A stretch of DNA of 6,639 bases. It comes from Azonexus sp. GTDB lineage: Bacteria > Pseudomonadota > Gammaproteobacteria > Burkholderiales > Rhodocyclaceae. The notes beneath the pieces are model-generated. The model saw only the letters and a program-made list of their open reading frames with translations. It made no database searches and was not told the DNA's origin. Both the position numbers and the translations under genes were made by a program. Shown piece after piece: positions 1 through 5,320 of the stretch (position 1 is its first letter; each line of letters opens with the position of its first letter). The stretch covers positions 1 through 6,639 of the forward strand of contig JAUYQT010000038.1 of assembly GCA_030697085.1 (NCBI GenBank), given 5' to 3'.

Positions 1-38
1 AAAAACCTCAGTCAGAAGCCTCAACGCAGGCACTGAGG
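1..38 (-). terminator. Rho-independent terminator, minus strand
   Basis: Read on the minus strand, a 7-bp perfect stem (32-38 with 6-12, CCTCAGT/ACTGAGG) is followed at once by five T residues running to the window edge. An inner 4-bp helix (28-31 with 18-21) stacks directly on one arm of the outer stem and encloses a 6-base loop. A GC-containing stem plus U-tract is the classic intrinsic terminator form. The plus-strand reading has no U-tract after the hairpin, so the terminator serves leftward transcription. It could end the FliL-like transcript, a separate RNA from 40-300, or act as an attenuator for a gene left of the window. The full length of the U-tract cannot be seen. Confidence 0.7.
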
Positions 39-304
39 TGGCAGAAAGAAATCTGCGACCAGCGCACAATCAAAGGGGCTGACTCTTCAGCACCTTTGGT
101 AATTGCCAAGCCGATTGCTCGCCCAGTGGGTACGAAAATCCACCGTTTCGATAGCCAACCCGGCAACCGGGGGCTTTGCTACGGTCAACTGGAAATTTCA
201 ACCTGTTTTCAAGTCAGGTTTTCACAGACTCTCGGCCGCCTGGCAAACCCTTCCACCCCAACGCTCAAGGCGAACACACTGACGGCTGTCAGCGTGGTCG
301 CCGG
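39..304 (-). other. Gene-free region rich in stem-loops; possible structured RNA or 3' UTR
   Basis: No credible coding sequence lies here. Inverted repeats follow one another: 41-45 with 52-56; 72-76/78-82 with 87-91/93-97, two 5-bp helices around one mismatch; 96-99 with 106-109, an alternative to the previous arm; 126-131 with 138-143, whose loop 133-137 is also complementary to 146-150; 153-156/159-163 with 167-171/172-175; 200-205 with 215-220; and 275-277/279-283 with 288-292/294-296. The minus strand is preferred because the series ends in the terminator at 1-38, and the first hairpin starts 8 bases after the FliL-like stop codon. It may be a long structured 3' UTR, an independent small RNA, or the leader of a gene beyond the left edge. 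No known RNA family was matched with confidence. Confidence 0.4.
177..189 (+). repeat. 13-base word TGCTACGGTCAAC, copy 1 of 3
   Basis: The identical word occurs at 177-189, 1507-1519 and 4973-4985, always on the plus strand. This copy is in the structured gene-free region; the T before it is shared with copy 2. Confidence 0.4.
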
Positions 305-703
305 CTATTGAATGATGAAATTCGTAAATAAAGCTTCGTGAACACCCGTCTTTTCGGTTTCGTGGATAACGCGATTGGCGAGCTCGACAATTTCCTGAAT
401 CAGCGCCTCCTTGCCACTCAGCGTGCGAAGCTCCTCGGCAGTCTTCCCGGAAATCAAAAGTATGATTTCATTCTGAATTTTTGGCTTATAGGCTGCGACT
501 TCATGGGCAGCCTCAGGGCTTGCCGTCATAAGAATGACGCCAAATTGAAGGTAATGATCGGTACCCAGATTGACCGTAAAAAGAAGAGGCTCGGGACCGC
601 CTCCGCCAGCATCCGAGGCGAGCGCCGGGTGCAGAGAAATGGCTGCCATAAGGCAGAAAATTGCTACACGGAAAATTTGTGCCATGCTCAGCGGGACACC
701 CAT
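305..703 (-). CDS. FliL-like exported protein (flagellar basal body-associated FliL family)
   Basis: The product is 132 residues. Residues 1-29 look like a Sec signal peptide: a hydrophobic stretch at about 11-24 and a cleavage site after ALA at 27-29. A Gly-rich linker (GGGG, about 33-36) follows. The rest resembles the FliL C-terminal domain: a beta strand with FTVNLGTDHYLQFGV, a helix-rich middle with KPKIQNEIILLISGKT, and the closing FTNFIIQ, close to the FliL ending. FliL proteins normally have one N-terminal transmembrane anchor and sit beside the stator in the flagellar motor. Here the anchor looks like a cleavable signal, and no flagellar operon surrounds the gene, so a motor role is uncertain. 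The ATG at 703 is chosen because AAGGA lies 6 bases upstream; the internal ATG at 685 lacks such a site. The gene is divergent from the metalloprotease gene. Confidence 0.8.
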   Translation of the reverse strand: MGVPLSMAQIFRVAIFCLMAAISLHPALASDAGGGGPEPLLFTVNLGTDHYLQFGVILMTASPEAAHEVAAYKPKIQNEIILLISGKTAEELRTLSGKEALIQEIVELANRVIHETEKTGVHEALFTNFIIQ

Positions 704-749
704 TTTGATTCCTTACCAAAAAAATTGCGTCAGCTTGAAGGGTGTACGA

Positions 750-764
750 GGGCTTTACAAGCCC
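750..764. repeat. 15-bp inverted repeat in the fliL-like/sprA-like intergenic region
   Basis: A perfect 6-bp palindrome (GGGCTT/AAGCCC) with a 3-base centre sits about 46 bases upstream of the FliL-like start. It could be an operator or the stem of a leader hairpin. A second small inverted repeat (TGATT at 800-804 with AATCA at 809-813) lies closer to the divergent gene. The symmetry is directly visible; the function is a guess. Confidence 0.35.
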
Positions 765-803
765 ATTGGCGTGATTTATTACGCAAAGAGCGTTAATGTT
801 GAT

Positions 804-831
804 TTTGCAATCAGTGATCAGCTGCTATAAA
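804..831 (+). promoter_or_regulatory. Possible sigma-70-type promoter for the SprA-like gene
   Basis: TTTGCA (804-809) and TATAAA (826-831) are separated by 16 bases, with a predicted start near 838 and a leader of about 60 bases. The -10 match is good and the -35 moderate. The inverted repeat at 800-813 overlaps the -35 element. This is pattern matching only. Confidence 0.3.
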
Positions 832-896
832 TCAAATGAAATACTTCAACGTACTGGCCCGCCCTCCCTTGCTGGGCGTATCACCTCTTCCCCCCG

Positions 897-1445
897 ATGA
901 ACATTGCCGGAGTAACGCCCTCGATTAGCCCCTACACGTCAACCACTCAACGGTTGGCGGGGGGCGGCGCGTCAGCCAGTGGCCTTCAGGGCCAATTGAG
1001 CCAGGAAGACCTCGCCCAACTGGCGCAGCTTAAACAGCGCGACCGTGAAGTTCGTCAGCACGAGCAGGCGCACCAGACGGCAGCCGGTGGGCTGGCAACG
1101 TCAAGCGCCAGCTTTACCTACCAGAAAGGCCCGGATGGCGTGAATTATGCCGTGGGGGGCGAAGTGGGGATCGACACCTCACCCGGCAGAACGCCGGAAG
1201 AAACGATAAGTCGCGCCCAAACCATTCGCGCTGCAGCGTTGGCGCCGGCCGACCCTTCGGGCCAGGATCACGCAGTGGCGGCAAAAGCGAGCCAGATGGA
1301 ATCACAGGCAAGAATAGCCCTCACTCAGCAGTCTCAGGAGAATGCCTCTCCCGAGGCACAAAAAACATCGATGGCCCAAGCCAAAATTAGTAGTTACTAC
1401 TCAAATGCCGAGCCACGCAGCAGCGCGATCAGCGCCTTTGCTTAG
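897..1445 (+). CDS. Putative metalloprotease of the SprA-related family (CJM1_0395 type)
   Basis: The product is 182 residues with no signal peptide or membrane segment visible. The N-terminal 45 residues are low-complexity, rich in Ser, Thr, Gly and Gln. A charged helix then leads into QHEQAHQTAAGG, where H55-E56-x-x-H59 is the HExxH zinc-metalloprotease signature. Next come the family hallmarks: FTYQKGPDGVNYAVGGEV, an IDTSPGRTPEETI segment at about 101-113, and AALAPADPSGQDHAVAAKA at about 122-140. The C-terminal tail is Ala/Gln/Ser-rich and probably disordered. The family is widespread in proteobacteria, but its substrates are not established to my knowledge; protease activity is inferred from the HExxH motif. 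The ATG at 897 has no recognisable Shine-Dalgarno (the upstream bases are C/T-rich), and no better in-frame start is apparent. It converges on the Lrp gene with a 47-bp gap that has no clear terminator. Confidence 0.85.
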   Translation: MNIAGVTPSISPYTSTTQRLAGGGASASGLQGQLSQEDLAQLAQLKQRDREVRQHEQAHQTAAGGLATSSASFTYQKGPDGVNYAVGGEVGIDTSPGRTPEETISRAQTIRAAALAPADPSGQDHAVAAKASQMESQARIALTQQSQENASPEAQKTSMAQAKISSYYSNAEPRSSAISAFA

Positions 1446-1492
1446 CGCCGCCCACGCATGAATTCAAGGCATCGCAGGGATTGAAAACCACG

Positions 1493-1954
1493 TCATAGCG
1501 GCAGATTGCTACGGTCAACCACTTTTCTCAGCACAAAACTGGTGTGCACGCCGGTCACCCCCTGAATGCGGGTAATCTTGTTGAGCAGCAAGTCCTGATA
1601 GTCATCCATGTCCTTGACGACAACTTTTAGCTGGTAATCCGCTTGCTGGCCAGTGATGAGCAGGCATTCCAGCACCTCGGGGATTTTGCCGATACTGGCT
1701 TCAAGATTGGCAAAGCGCTCCGGCGTGTGCTGATCCATTGAAATGCCGATCAATGCCATCAACGAGAGGCCGAGCTTTTTGGCATCGAGCAGGGCACGGT
1801 AGCCGATGATCAGCCCTGATTCCTCCAACGCCCGCACGCGGCGCAGACAGGGCGACGGCGACAGGCCGATGCGGTCGGCCAGATCCTGATTGCTCATCCG
1901 CCCGTCCTGCTGAAGGATTTCAAGAATCTGCCGGTCGTAGCGATCAAGTTGCAT
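1493..1954 (-). CDS. Lrp/AsnC family transcriptional regulator
   Basis: The protein is 153 residues from the chosen start, normal for the family. An N-terminal winged helix-turn-helix (about 3-55) reads YDRQILEILQQDGRMS, then QDLADRIGLSPSPCLRRVRA, with the recognition helix around 31-41. A RAM/ACT-like effector domain (about 65-147) carries VLECLLITGQQADYQLKVV and TRIQGVTGVHTSFVLRKV. Such proteins form octamers or dimers that bind amino acids and alter transcription of nearby genes. A longer reading frame begins at 1987, but that ATG overlaps the likely -10 element and has no ribosome site. The ATG at 1954 begins MQLDRYD, the usual family N-terminus, and has a weak GAGA upstream. Divergence from leuA suggests local control of leucine or branched-chain synthesis; the actual effector cannot be read from the sequence. 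Confidence 0.93.
   Translation of the reverse strand: MQLDRYDRQILEILQQDGRMSNQDLADRIGLSPSPCLRRVRALEESGLIIGYRALLDAKKLGLSLMALIGISMDQHTPERFANLEASIGKIPEVLECLLITGQQADYQLKVVVKDMDDYQDLLLNKITRIQGVTGVHTSFVLRKVVDRSNLPL
1507..1519 (+). repeat. 13-base word TGCTACGGTCAAC, copy 2 of 3
   Basis: This copy lies antisense in the last codons of the Lrp-family gene, encoding its VDRS segment. See copies at 177 and 4973. Confidence 0.4.
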
Positions 1955-1985
1955 GACATTTCTCACAATTTGGATTATGAAAAAC

Positions 1986-2015
1986 ATTATATTAATTTAT
2001 ATTATTAATGCGCAA
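1986..2015 (-). promoter_or_regulatory. Sigma-70-type promoter for the Lrp-family gene
   Basis: On the minus strand, TTGCGC (2010-2015) is followed after 18 bases by a perfect TATAAT (1986-1991). Transcription would begin near 1979, giving a leader of about 25 bases before the ATG at 1954. The flanking DNA is very AT-rich compared with the rest of the window. Confidence 0.6.
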
Positions 2016-2025
2016 TTAAATTGCG
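2011..2025. promoter_or_regulatory. 15-bp palindrome, candidate Lrp-family operator
   Basis: CGCAATT-A-AATTGCG is a perfect 7-1-7 inverted repeat. It overlaps the -35 element of the regulator's promoter and lies about 105 bases upstream of leuA. Known Lrp sites are about 15-bp palindromes with an AT-rich core and a single central A/T, and this site has that shape. Its size and place fit autoregulation; control of leuA is inferred from the shared region. Confidence 0.5.
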
Positions 2026-2050
2026 ACTTATCAGCAATATACAACATACA
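2021..2050 (+). promoter_or_regulatory. Possible leuA promoter (weak match)
   Basis: TTGCGA (2021-2026) and CATACA (2045-2050) are 18 bases apart. TATACA (2038-2043) is an alternative -10 element but has no clear partner. Either option places the promoter beside or over the 2011-2025 palindrome. The leader of roughly 70-80 bases contains no open reading frame with a run of leucine codons, so leader-peptide attenuation is not supported. Confidence 0.25.
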
Positions 2051-2129
2051 ACGCAAGCACCTGCCGGCCACTTTTCCCTAAAATTGCATTCATCCAAACA
2101 ATGCATCCCGCCGCTCAGGAGCCGCCATC

Positions 2130-3836
2130 ATGTTGCAGACGCCCAGCACCAAGTACCACGCTTTTCCGCCGGTAAAACTCGTCGACCGCAACTGGCCGAA
2201 TCGCGTCATCGAAAAGCCGCCGATCTGGATGAGCACCGACCTTCGTGACGGCAACCAGTCGCTTTTCGAGCCGATGAATGCCGAAAAGAAGATGCGCATG
2301 TTCAAAACGCTCTGCGCCATCGGCTTCAAGGAAATCGAGATCGCCTTCCCGTCTGCCTCCGAGACTGAATTCGGCTTCGTGCGCAGCCTCATCGACGGCG
2401 GCCACATTCCCGACGATGTCAGTATCGAAGTTCTCACCCAGGCCCGCGAACACCTCATTCGCCGCACCTTTGAATCACTCAAAGGGGCCAAAAAGGCCAT
2501 CGTGCATGTCTATAACGCCACCTCGAAAACCTTCCGCGACAACGTCTTCAACATGAGCAAAGCCGAGGTCGTGCAGATGGCCGTCGATGCCGTCAAGCTC
2601 ATCCGTGCCGAGGCCGAAGCCATGCCGGAAACCGAAATCACCCTCGAATACAGCCCGGAACTCTTCACCGCCACCGAACTCGATTTCGCCCTCGAAGTCT
2701 GCGATGCAGTCACCGCCGCCTGGGGCGCCACGCCGCAGCGCAAGGTCATCCTCAATCTCCCGACCACGGTCGAAATTGCCACCCCCAACATCTACGCCGA
2801 CCAGATCGAGTGGATGCACCGCAATCTTGCCCGCCGCGACAGCGTCCTCATCAGCCTCCACCCGCACAATGACCGCGGCACGGCAGTCGCCGCCGCCGAA
2901 CTCGGCCTCATGGCCGGCGCCGATCGCGTCGAAGGCTGCCTCTTCGGCAACGGCGAGCGCACCGGCAATGTCGATCTCGTCACCCTTGCTCTCAATATGT
3001 ACACGCAGGGTGTCAATCCCGGCCTCGATTTCTCCGACATCAACGCCGTCGCCCGTACTTTCGAACACTGCACCCAGCTCCCGATCCACCCGCGCCACCC
3101 GTACGTCGGGGATCTCGTTTTCACGGCCTTCTCCGGCTCCCACCAAGACGCCATCAAGAAGGGGTTTACCGCTCAAGAGGCGGTCGAGTCTTGGTCAGTC
3201 CCCTACCTCCCGATCGACCCGGCCGACCTCGGTCGCAGCTACGACTCGGTGATCCGCGTCAATAGCCAGTCGGGCAAGGGCGGCATCGCCTACCTCATGG
3301 AAACCGAACACAGCATCGTCATGCCGCGCCGCCTTCAGGTCGAGTTTTCCGGCGTCGTCCAGCAACACACCGACGCCCACGGCGGCGAAGTCACGGCCAG
3401 CGATATCTGGCACCTCTTTTCAGCCACTTATCTCGAGTCGACCGCCCCCATCCACTATCGCGAACATCACCTCTACGAACACGGTGAGGCGGCGCAAATT
3501 CGCCAGGGCATCCGCCTCACGGTCGACATCGACGGCACGCCGCACATTCTTGCCGGCGAAGGCAACGGTCCGATCAACGCCGCAGTCCACGCCCTCCAAA
3601 GTGCCGGCATCGCCATCCAGGTGCGTAGCTACGAGGAGCGCTCGATGGTGCCGATTGGCGAAGATGGCAACGCCCAAGCCTGCGCTTTCATGGAAGTGGC
3701 CGGCGCCAACAACGGCGAGCGCTACGGCGTCGGCATCGACGGCAATATCGTCACCGCCTCGCTCAAGGCATTGATTAGCGGCATCAATCGGGTCGGCGTT
3801 CGACAAGCGAGCGAAGAAGACCAGCAGGCGGCCTGA
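2130..3836 (+). CDS. leuA: 2-isopropylmalate synthase, type 2 (568 aa)
   Basis: This enzyme condenses acetyl-CoA with 2-oxoisovalerate to 2-isopropylmalate, the first committed step of leucine synthesis, in the cytoplasm. The N-terminal HMG-lyase-like TIM barrel (about 30-305) begins with [11 protein letters not shown], where R39 and D40 are the expected catalytic arginine and metal ligand. The metal-binding HPHND is at 244-248, followed by [18 protein letters not shown]. The C-terminal LeuA dimer/regulatory domain (about 425-560) contains [14 protein letters not shown] from 476 and a [13 protein letters not shown] segment, and normally gives leucine feedback inhibition. The length fits the type 2 branch (as in Mycobacterium and many betaproteobacteria) rather than the roughly 520-residue E. 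coli type. AGGAG lies 8 bases before the ATG. Leucine codon use is odd: about 32 of 40 are CTC, the rest CTT or TTG, and none is CTG. Confidence 0.97.
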   Translation: MLQTPSTKYHAFPPVKLVDRNWPNRVIEKPPIWMSTDLRDGNQSLFEPMNAEKKMRMFKTLCAIGFKEIEIAFPSASETEFGFVRSLIDGGHIPDDVSIEVLTQAREHLIRRTFESLKGAKKAIVHVYNATSKTFRDNVFNMSKAEVVQMAVDAVKLIRAEAEAMPETEITLEYSPELFTATELDFALEVCDAVTAAWGATPQRKVILNLPTTVEIATPNIYADQIEWMHRNLARRDSVLISLHPHNDRGTAVAAAELGLMAGADRVEGCLFGNGERTGNVDLVTLALNMYTQGVNPGLDFSDINAVARTFEHCTQLPIHPRHPYVGDLVFTAFSGSHQDAIKKGFTAQEAVESWSVPYLPIDPADLGRSYDSVIRVNSQSGKGGIAYLMETEHSIVMPRRLQVEFSGVVQQHTDAHGGEVTASDIWHLFSATYLESTAPIHYREHHLYEHGEAAQIRQGIRLTVDIDGTPHILAGEGNGPINAAVHALQSAGIAIQVRSYEERSMVPIGEDGNAQACAFMEVAGANNGERYGVGIDGNIVTASLKALISGINRVGVRQASEEDQQAA

Positions 3837-3846
3837 TCAGGCGATA

Positions 3847-3875
3847 GCCCCGGGACCGACTAGCGGCAGCGGGGC
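3847..3875 (+). terminator. Weak hairpin just after leuA, possible terminator
   Basis: GCCCCG (3847-3852) can pair with CGGGGC (3870-3875), with a small inner CCG/CGG helix. It starts 10 bases after the leuA stop. There is no clean U-tract, only scattered T residues from 3879 on, so intrinsic termination would be weak; it may instead be an mRNA 3' stabilising stem. Confidence 0.3.
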
Positions 3876-4106
3876 GAATTCTCCTTGATTTGCCTTGCCG
3901 CTTCGGGTATGGCCGCGTAAGATAGCAAGGTTGCGCCGTAAGGTTGCACATCAACGTTTTGCCCGCGTAAATGCTTTTCTTCCTGGTTGCGCTGTCGCTT
4001 CGCGAACTGCCAGCACGCTGAACTCAACATTTTCCGTCGCATAGCACTGTTTTATTAGCCGTTCGAGTACACCTGGTTTTTTCCAGACAGCTGGCGGCAT
4101 CATTTT
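3876..4106. other. Intergenic stretch with overlapping minus-strand open frames, no confident gene
   Basis: Two minus-strand frames overlap here: one running from about 4148 to 3951, the other from 4042 to 3860. Neither has a ribosome site. The second ends in a protein-like segment (QPYGATLLSYAAIPEAARQI, then KENSPRCR) and the first reads ENVEFSVLAVREA just before it. Together they could be the two halves of a frameshifted remnant of a small gene, but I recognise no family. A direct repeat of AAGGTTGC (3927-3934 and 3940-3947) lies within it. No convincing promoter for the downstream plus-strand gene was seen. Confidence 0.2.
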
Positions 4107-4115
4107 AGGGAACAC

Positions 4116-4994
4116 ATGGTTCGCATCCAGTTCGCGATTGACCTTCATTACGAACTACTTTGCCTCGGCGCCGATTTTGTTTTCAATATCCACGCCGCCC
4201 AAACCGCCAGCCAACTGGTCGTTAGTGAGCAATTGCAGATCAGCCAACCCGTGCTGTCGACGATCCAGACCAGCCCGATCACCAATGCGCGTTATCTGCG
4301 CCTAAGCGTCGACCAAGGGCCACTGCATGTGACCTACGGCGCCACACTCGATATCGACCACTATGTTGCCGACCCGGACAGCATTGGCGAAACACCCATC
4401 GGTAAATTGCCGCTTTCCGCGCTGACCTACATTTACCCCAGTCGCTACTGCCAGTCAGACCGTCTCGGCCTGCTCGCCATGAATGAATTTGGCCACCTGC
4501 CCAAGGGCTACCGTCGTGTTGAAGCGGTGCAAACCTGGGTACGCCAACAAGTCGCCTTCCGCTCCAACACCAGCAACTCGAATACCTCGGCGATCGACAC
4601 CCTGACTGACCGCGTTGGCGTCTGCCGTGACTTTGCCCATCTGATGATCGCCATCTGTCGCGCCCTGAGCATCCCGGCGCGTTTCACTACCGGCATTGAT
4701 TACGGCGCCGACCCGGCGCTCGGCCCGACTGACTTTCACGCCTACGTCGAAGTTTTTCTCGACAACCGCTGGTATCTGTTCGACCCATCCGGCACGGCAA
4801 TCCCGATGGGTTTTGTCCGCATGGGTACGGGCCGCGACGCCGCCGACGTTTCCTACGCGACCATATTTGGCAGCGTGTACTCACCGCCGCCGGTCATTAC
4901 CGTCAGCGCCATTACCGAATCCGGCCGACCGTGGGAACTACCCCGCCATCGGCAGGAAGCACTTTCGACCGATGCTACGGTCAACAACATTTAA
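4116..4994 (+). CDS. Transglutaminase-like family protein (cysteine protease fold)
   Basis: The product is 292 residues with no signal peptide, so probably cytoplasmic. The N-terminal third (about 5-95) matches the beta-rich bacterial transglutaminase N-terminal region, with the NARYLRLSVDQGPLHVTYGA segment. A PSRYCQSDRL linker follows at about 109-118. The papain-like core then has all three catalytic residues: C170 in RVGVCRDFAHL, H208 in DFHAYVEVFL and D223 in WYLFDPSG. The end carries GRDAADVSYATIFG, typical of this COG1305 group. Family members are thought to be peptidases or amide-transfer enzymes, and the substrate here is unknown. AGGGA lies 4 bases before the ATG, somewhat close. infA begins 29 bases after the stop, so the two are probably one transcript. 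Leucine codons are mixed with CTG commonest, unlike leuA next door. Confidence 0.9.
   Translation: MVRIQFAIDLHYELLCLGADFVFNIHAAQTASQLVVSEQLQISQPVLSTIQTSPITNARYLRLSVDQGPLHVTYGATLDIDHYVADPDSIGETPIGKLPLSALTYIYPSRYCQSDRLGLLAMNEFGHLPKGYRRVEAVQTWVRQQVAFRSNTSNSNTSAIDTLTDRVGVCRDFAHLMIAICRALSIPARFTTGIDYGADPALGPTDFHAYVEVFLDNRWYLFDPSGTAIPMGFVRMGTGRDAADVSYATIFGSVYSPPPVITVSAITESGRPWELPRHRQEALSTDATVNNI
4973..4985 (+). repeat. 13-base word TGCTACGGTCAAC, copy 3 of 3
   Basis: This copy lies in the last codons of the transglutaminase-like gene, encoding its ATVN segment, just before the stop. See copies at 177 and 1507. Confidence 0.4.
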
Positions 4995-5010
4995 CCCCCG
5001 ATTTATAGAC

Positions 5011-5026
5011 AGGAGAAATATCCTTG
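5011..5026 (+). promoter_or_regulatory. Ribosome binding site fixing the TTG start of infA
   Basis: AGGAG (5011-5015) lies 8 bases before TTG at 5024-5026. The resulting N-terminus [11 protein letters not shown] matches the IF-1 family start, so TTG is the start codon. Confidence 0.8.
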
Positions 5027-5287
5027 GCAAAAGAAGAACTACTTGAAATGCAGGGCGTCGTAAATGACGTGCTTCCCGATACCCGCTTCCGCGTTACGCT
5101 GGAAAACGGTCACGAACTGATCGCCTACACCTCCGGCAAGATGAAGAAAAATCACATCCGCATCCTGGTTGGCGACAAAGTCACGCTTGAACTCTCGCCC
5201 TACGATCTAAGCAAGGGCCGCATCACCTTCCGCCACATCGAAACCCGTGGCACCAGCACCGCGCCGCAACATCGCCGCCGTTACTGA
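5024..5287 (+). CDS. infA: Translation initiation factor IF-1 (C-terminally extended, 87 aa)
   Basis: IF-1 binds the 30S ribosomal A site with IF-2 and IF-3 during initiation. The protein is a single OB fold. Residues 1-70 follow the canonical pattern: [40 protein letters not shown], then [20 protein letters not shown] and [11 protein letters not shown]. The classic protein ends at about 72 residues; this one continues for about 15 more in a basic tail ending HRRRY. Betaproteobacteria often carry two infA genes, one in the ribosomal-protein operon and one elsewhere. The extended form in a non-ribosomal location suggests this is the second. The TTG start may keep expression low. The gene converges on the DUF3025 gene with 33 bp between the stops and no clear terminator. 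Confidence 0.95.
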   Translation: MAKEELLEMQGVVNDVLPDTRFRVTLENGHELIAYTSGKMKKNHIRILVGDKVTLELSPYDLSKGRITFRHIETRGTSTAPQHRRRY

Positions 5288-5320
5288 GTCAGCCGCCGGC
5301 GAGTAGCGCCCTTGCGTCAT

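Noticed and set aside
126..220. Possible cyclic-di-GMP (GEMM-I) riboswitch around the GC-rich stem
   Set aside because: Fragments on either strand recall the consensus (GCAAAGCC with CCGGGTT on minus; CCAACC and GCTACGGTC on plus), but the order, the GGCAAACC and GACGCAAAGC blocks and the closing helix do not fit. A cmscan against Rfam would decide.
96..830. Plus-strand open frames at 96-311, 338-796 and 570-830
   Set aside because: The last two lie mostly antisense to the FliL-like gene and the first lies in the hairpin region; none has a ribosome site, a recognisable domain or protein-like composition.
852..880. Sigma-54-like promoter TGGCCCG...TTGCT before the SprA-like gene
   Set aside because: The GG-to-GC distance is 13 bases instead of the required 10, so it cannot be a functional -24/-12 element.
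1446..1492. Bidirectional terminator between the SprA-like and Lrp-family genes
   Set aside because: No stem of useful length and no U-tract were seen in this 47-bp convergent gap.
2026..2129. Leucine leader peptide or T-box attenuator before leuA
   Set aside because: There is no short frame with repeated leucine codons, no T-box motif and no terminator/antiterminator pair; only a weak 5-bp repeat (2085-2089 with 2101-2105) is present.
2090..3806. Several long open frames overlapping leuA on both strands
   Set aside because: They are shadows caused by the high-GC, strongly biased codon use of leuA; compositions are dominated by Ala/Ser/Arg/Pro or Gly/Asp/Val and no family is recognisable.
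5288..5320. Bidirectional terminator between infA and the DUF3025 gene
   Set aside because: Only a 4-bp GGCG/CGCC stem is present, with no U-tract on either strand.
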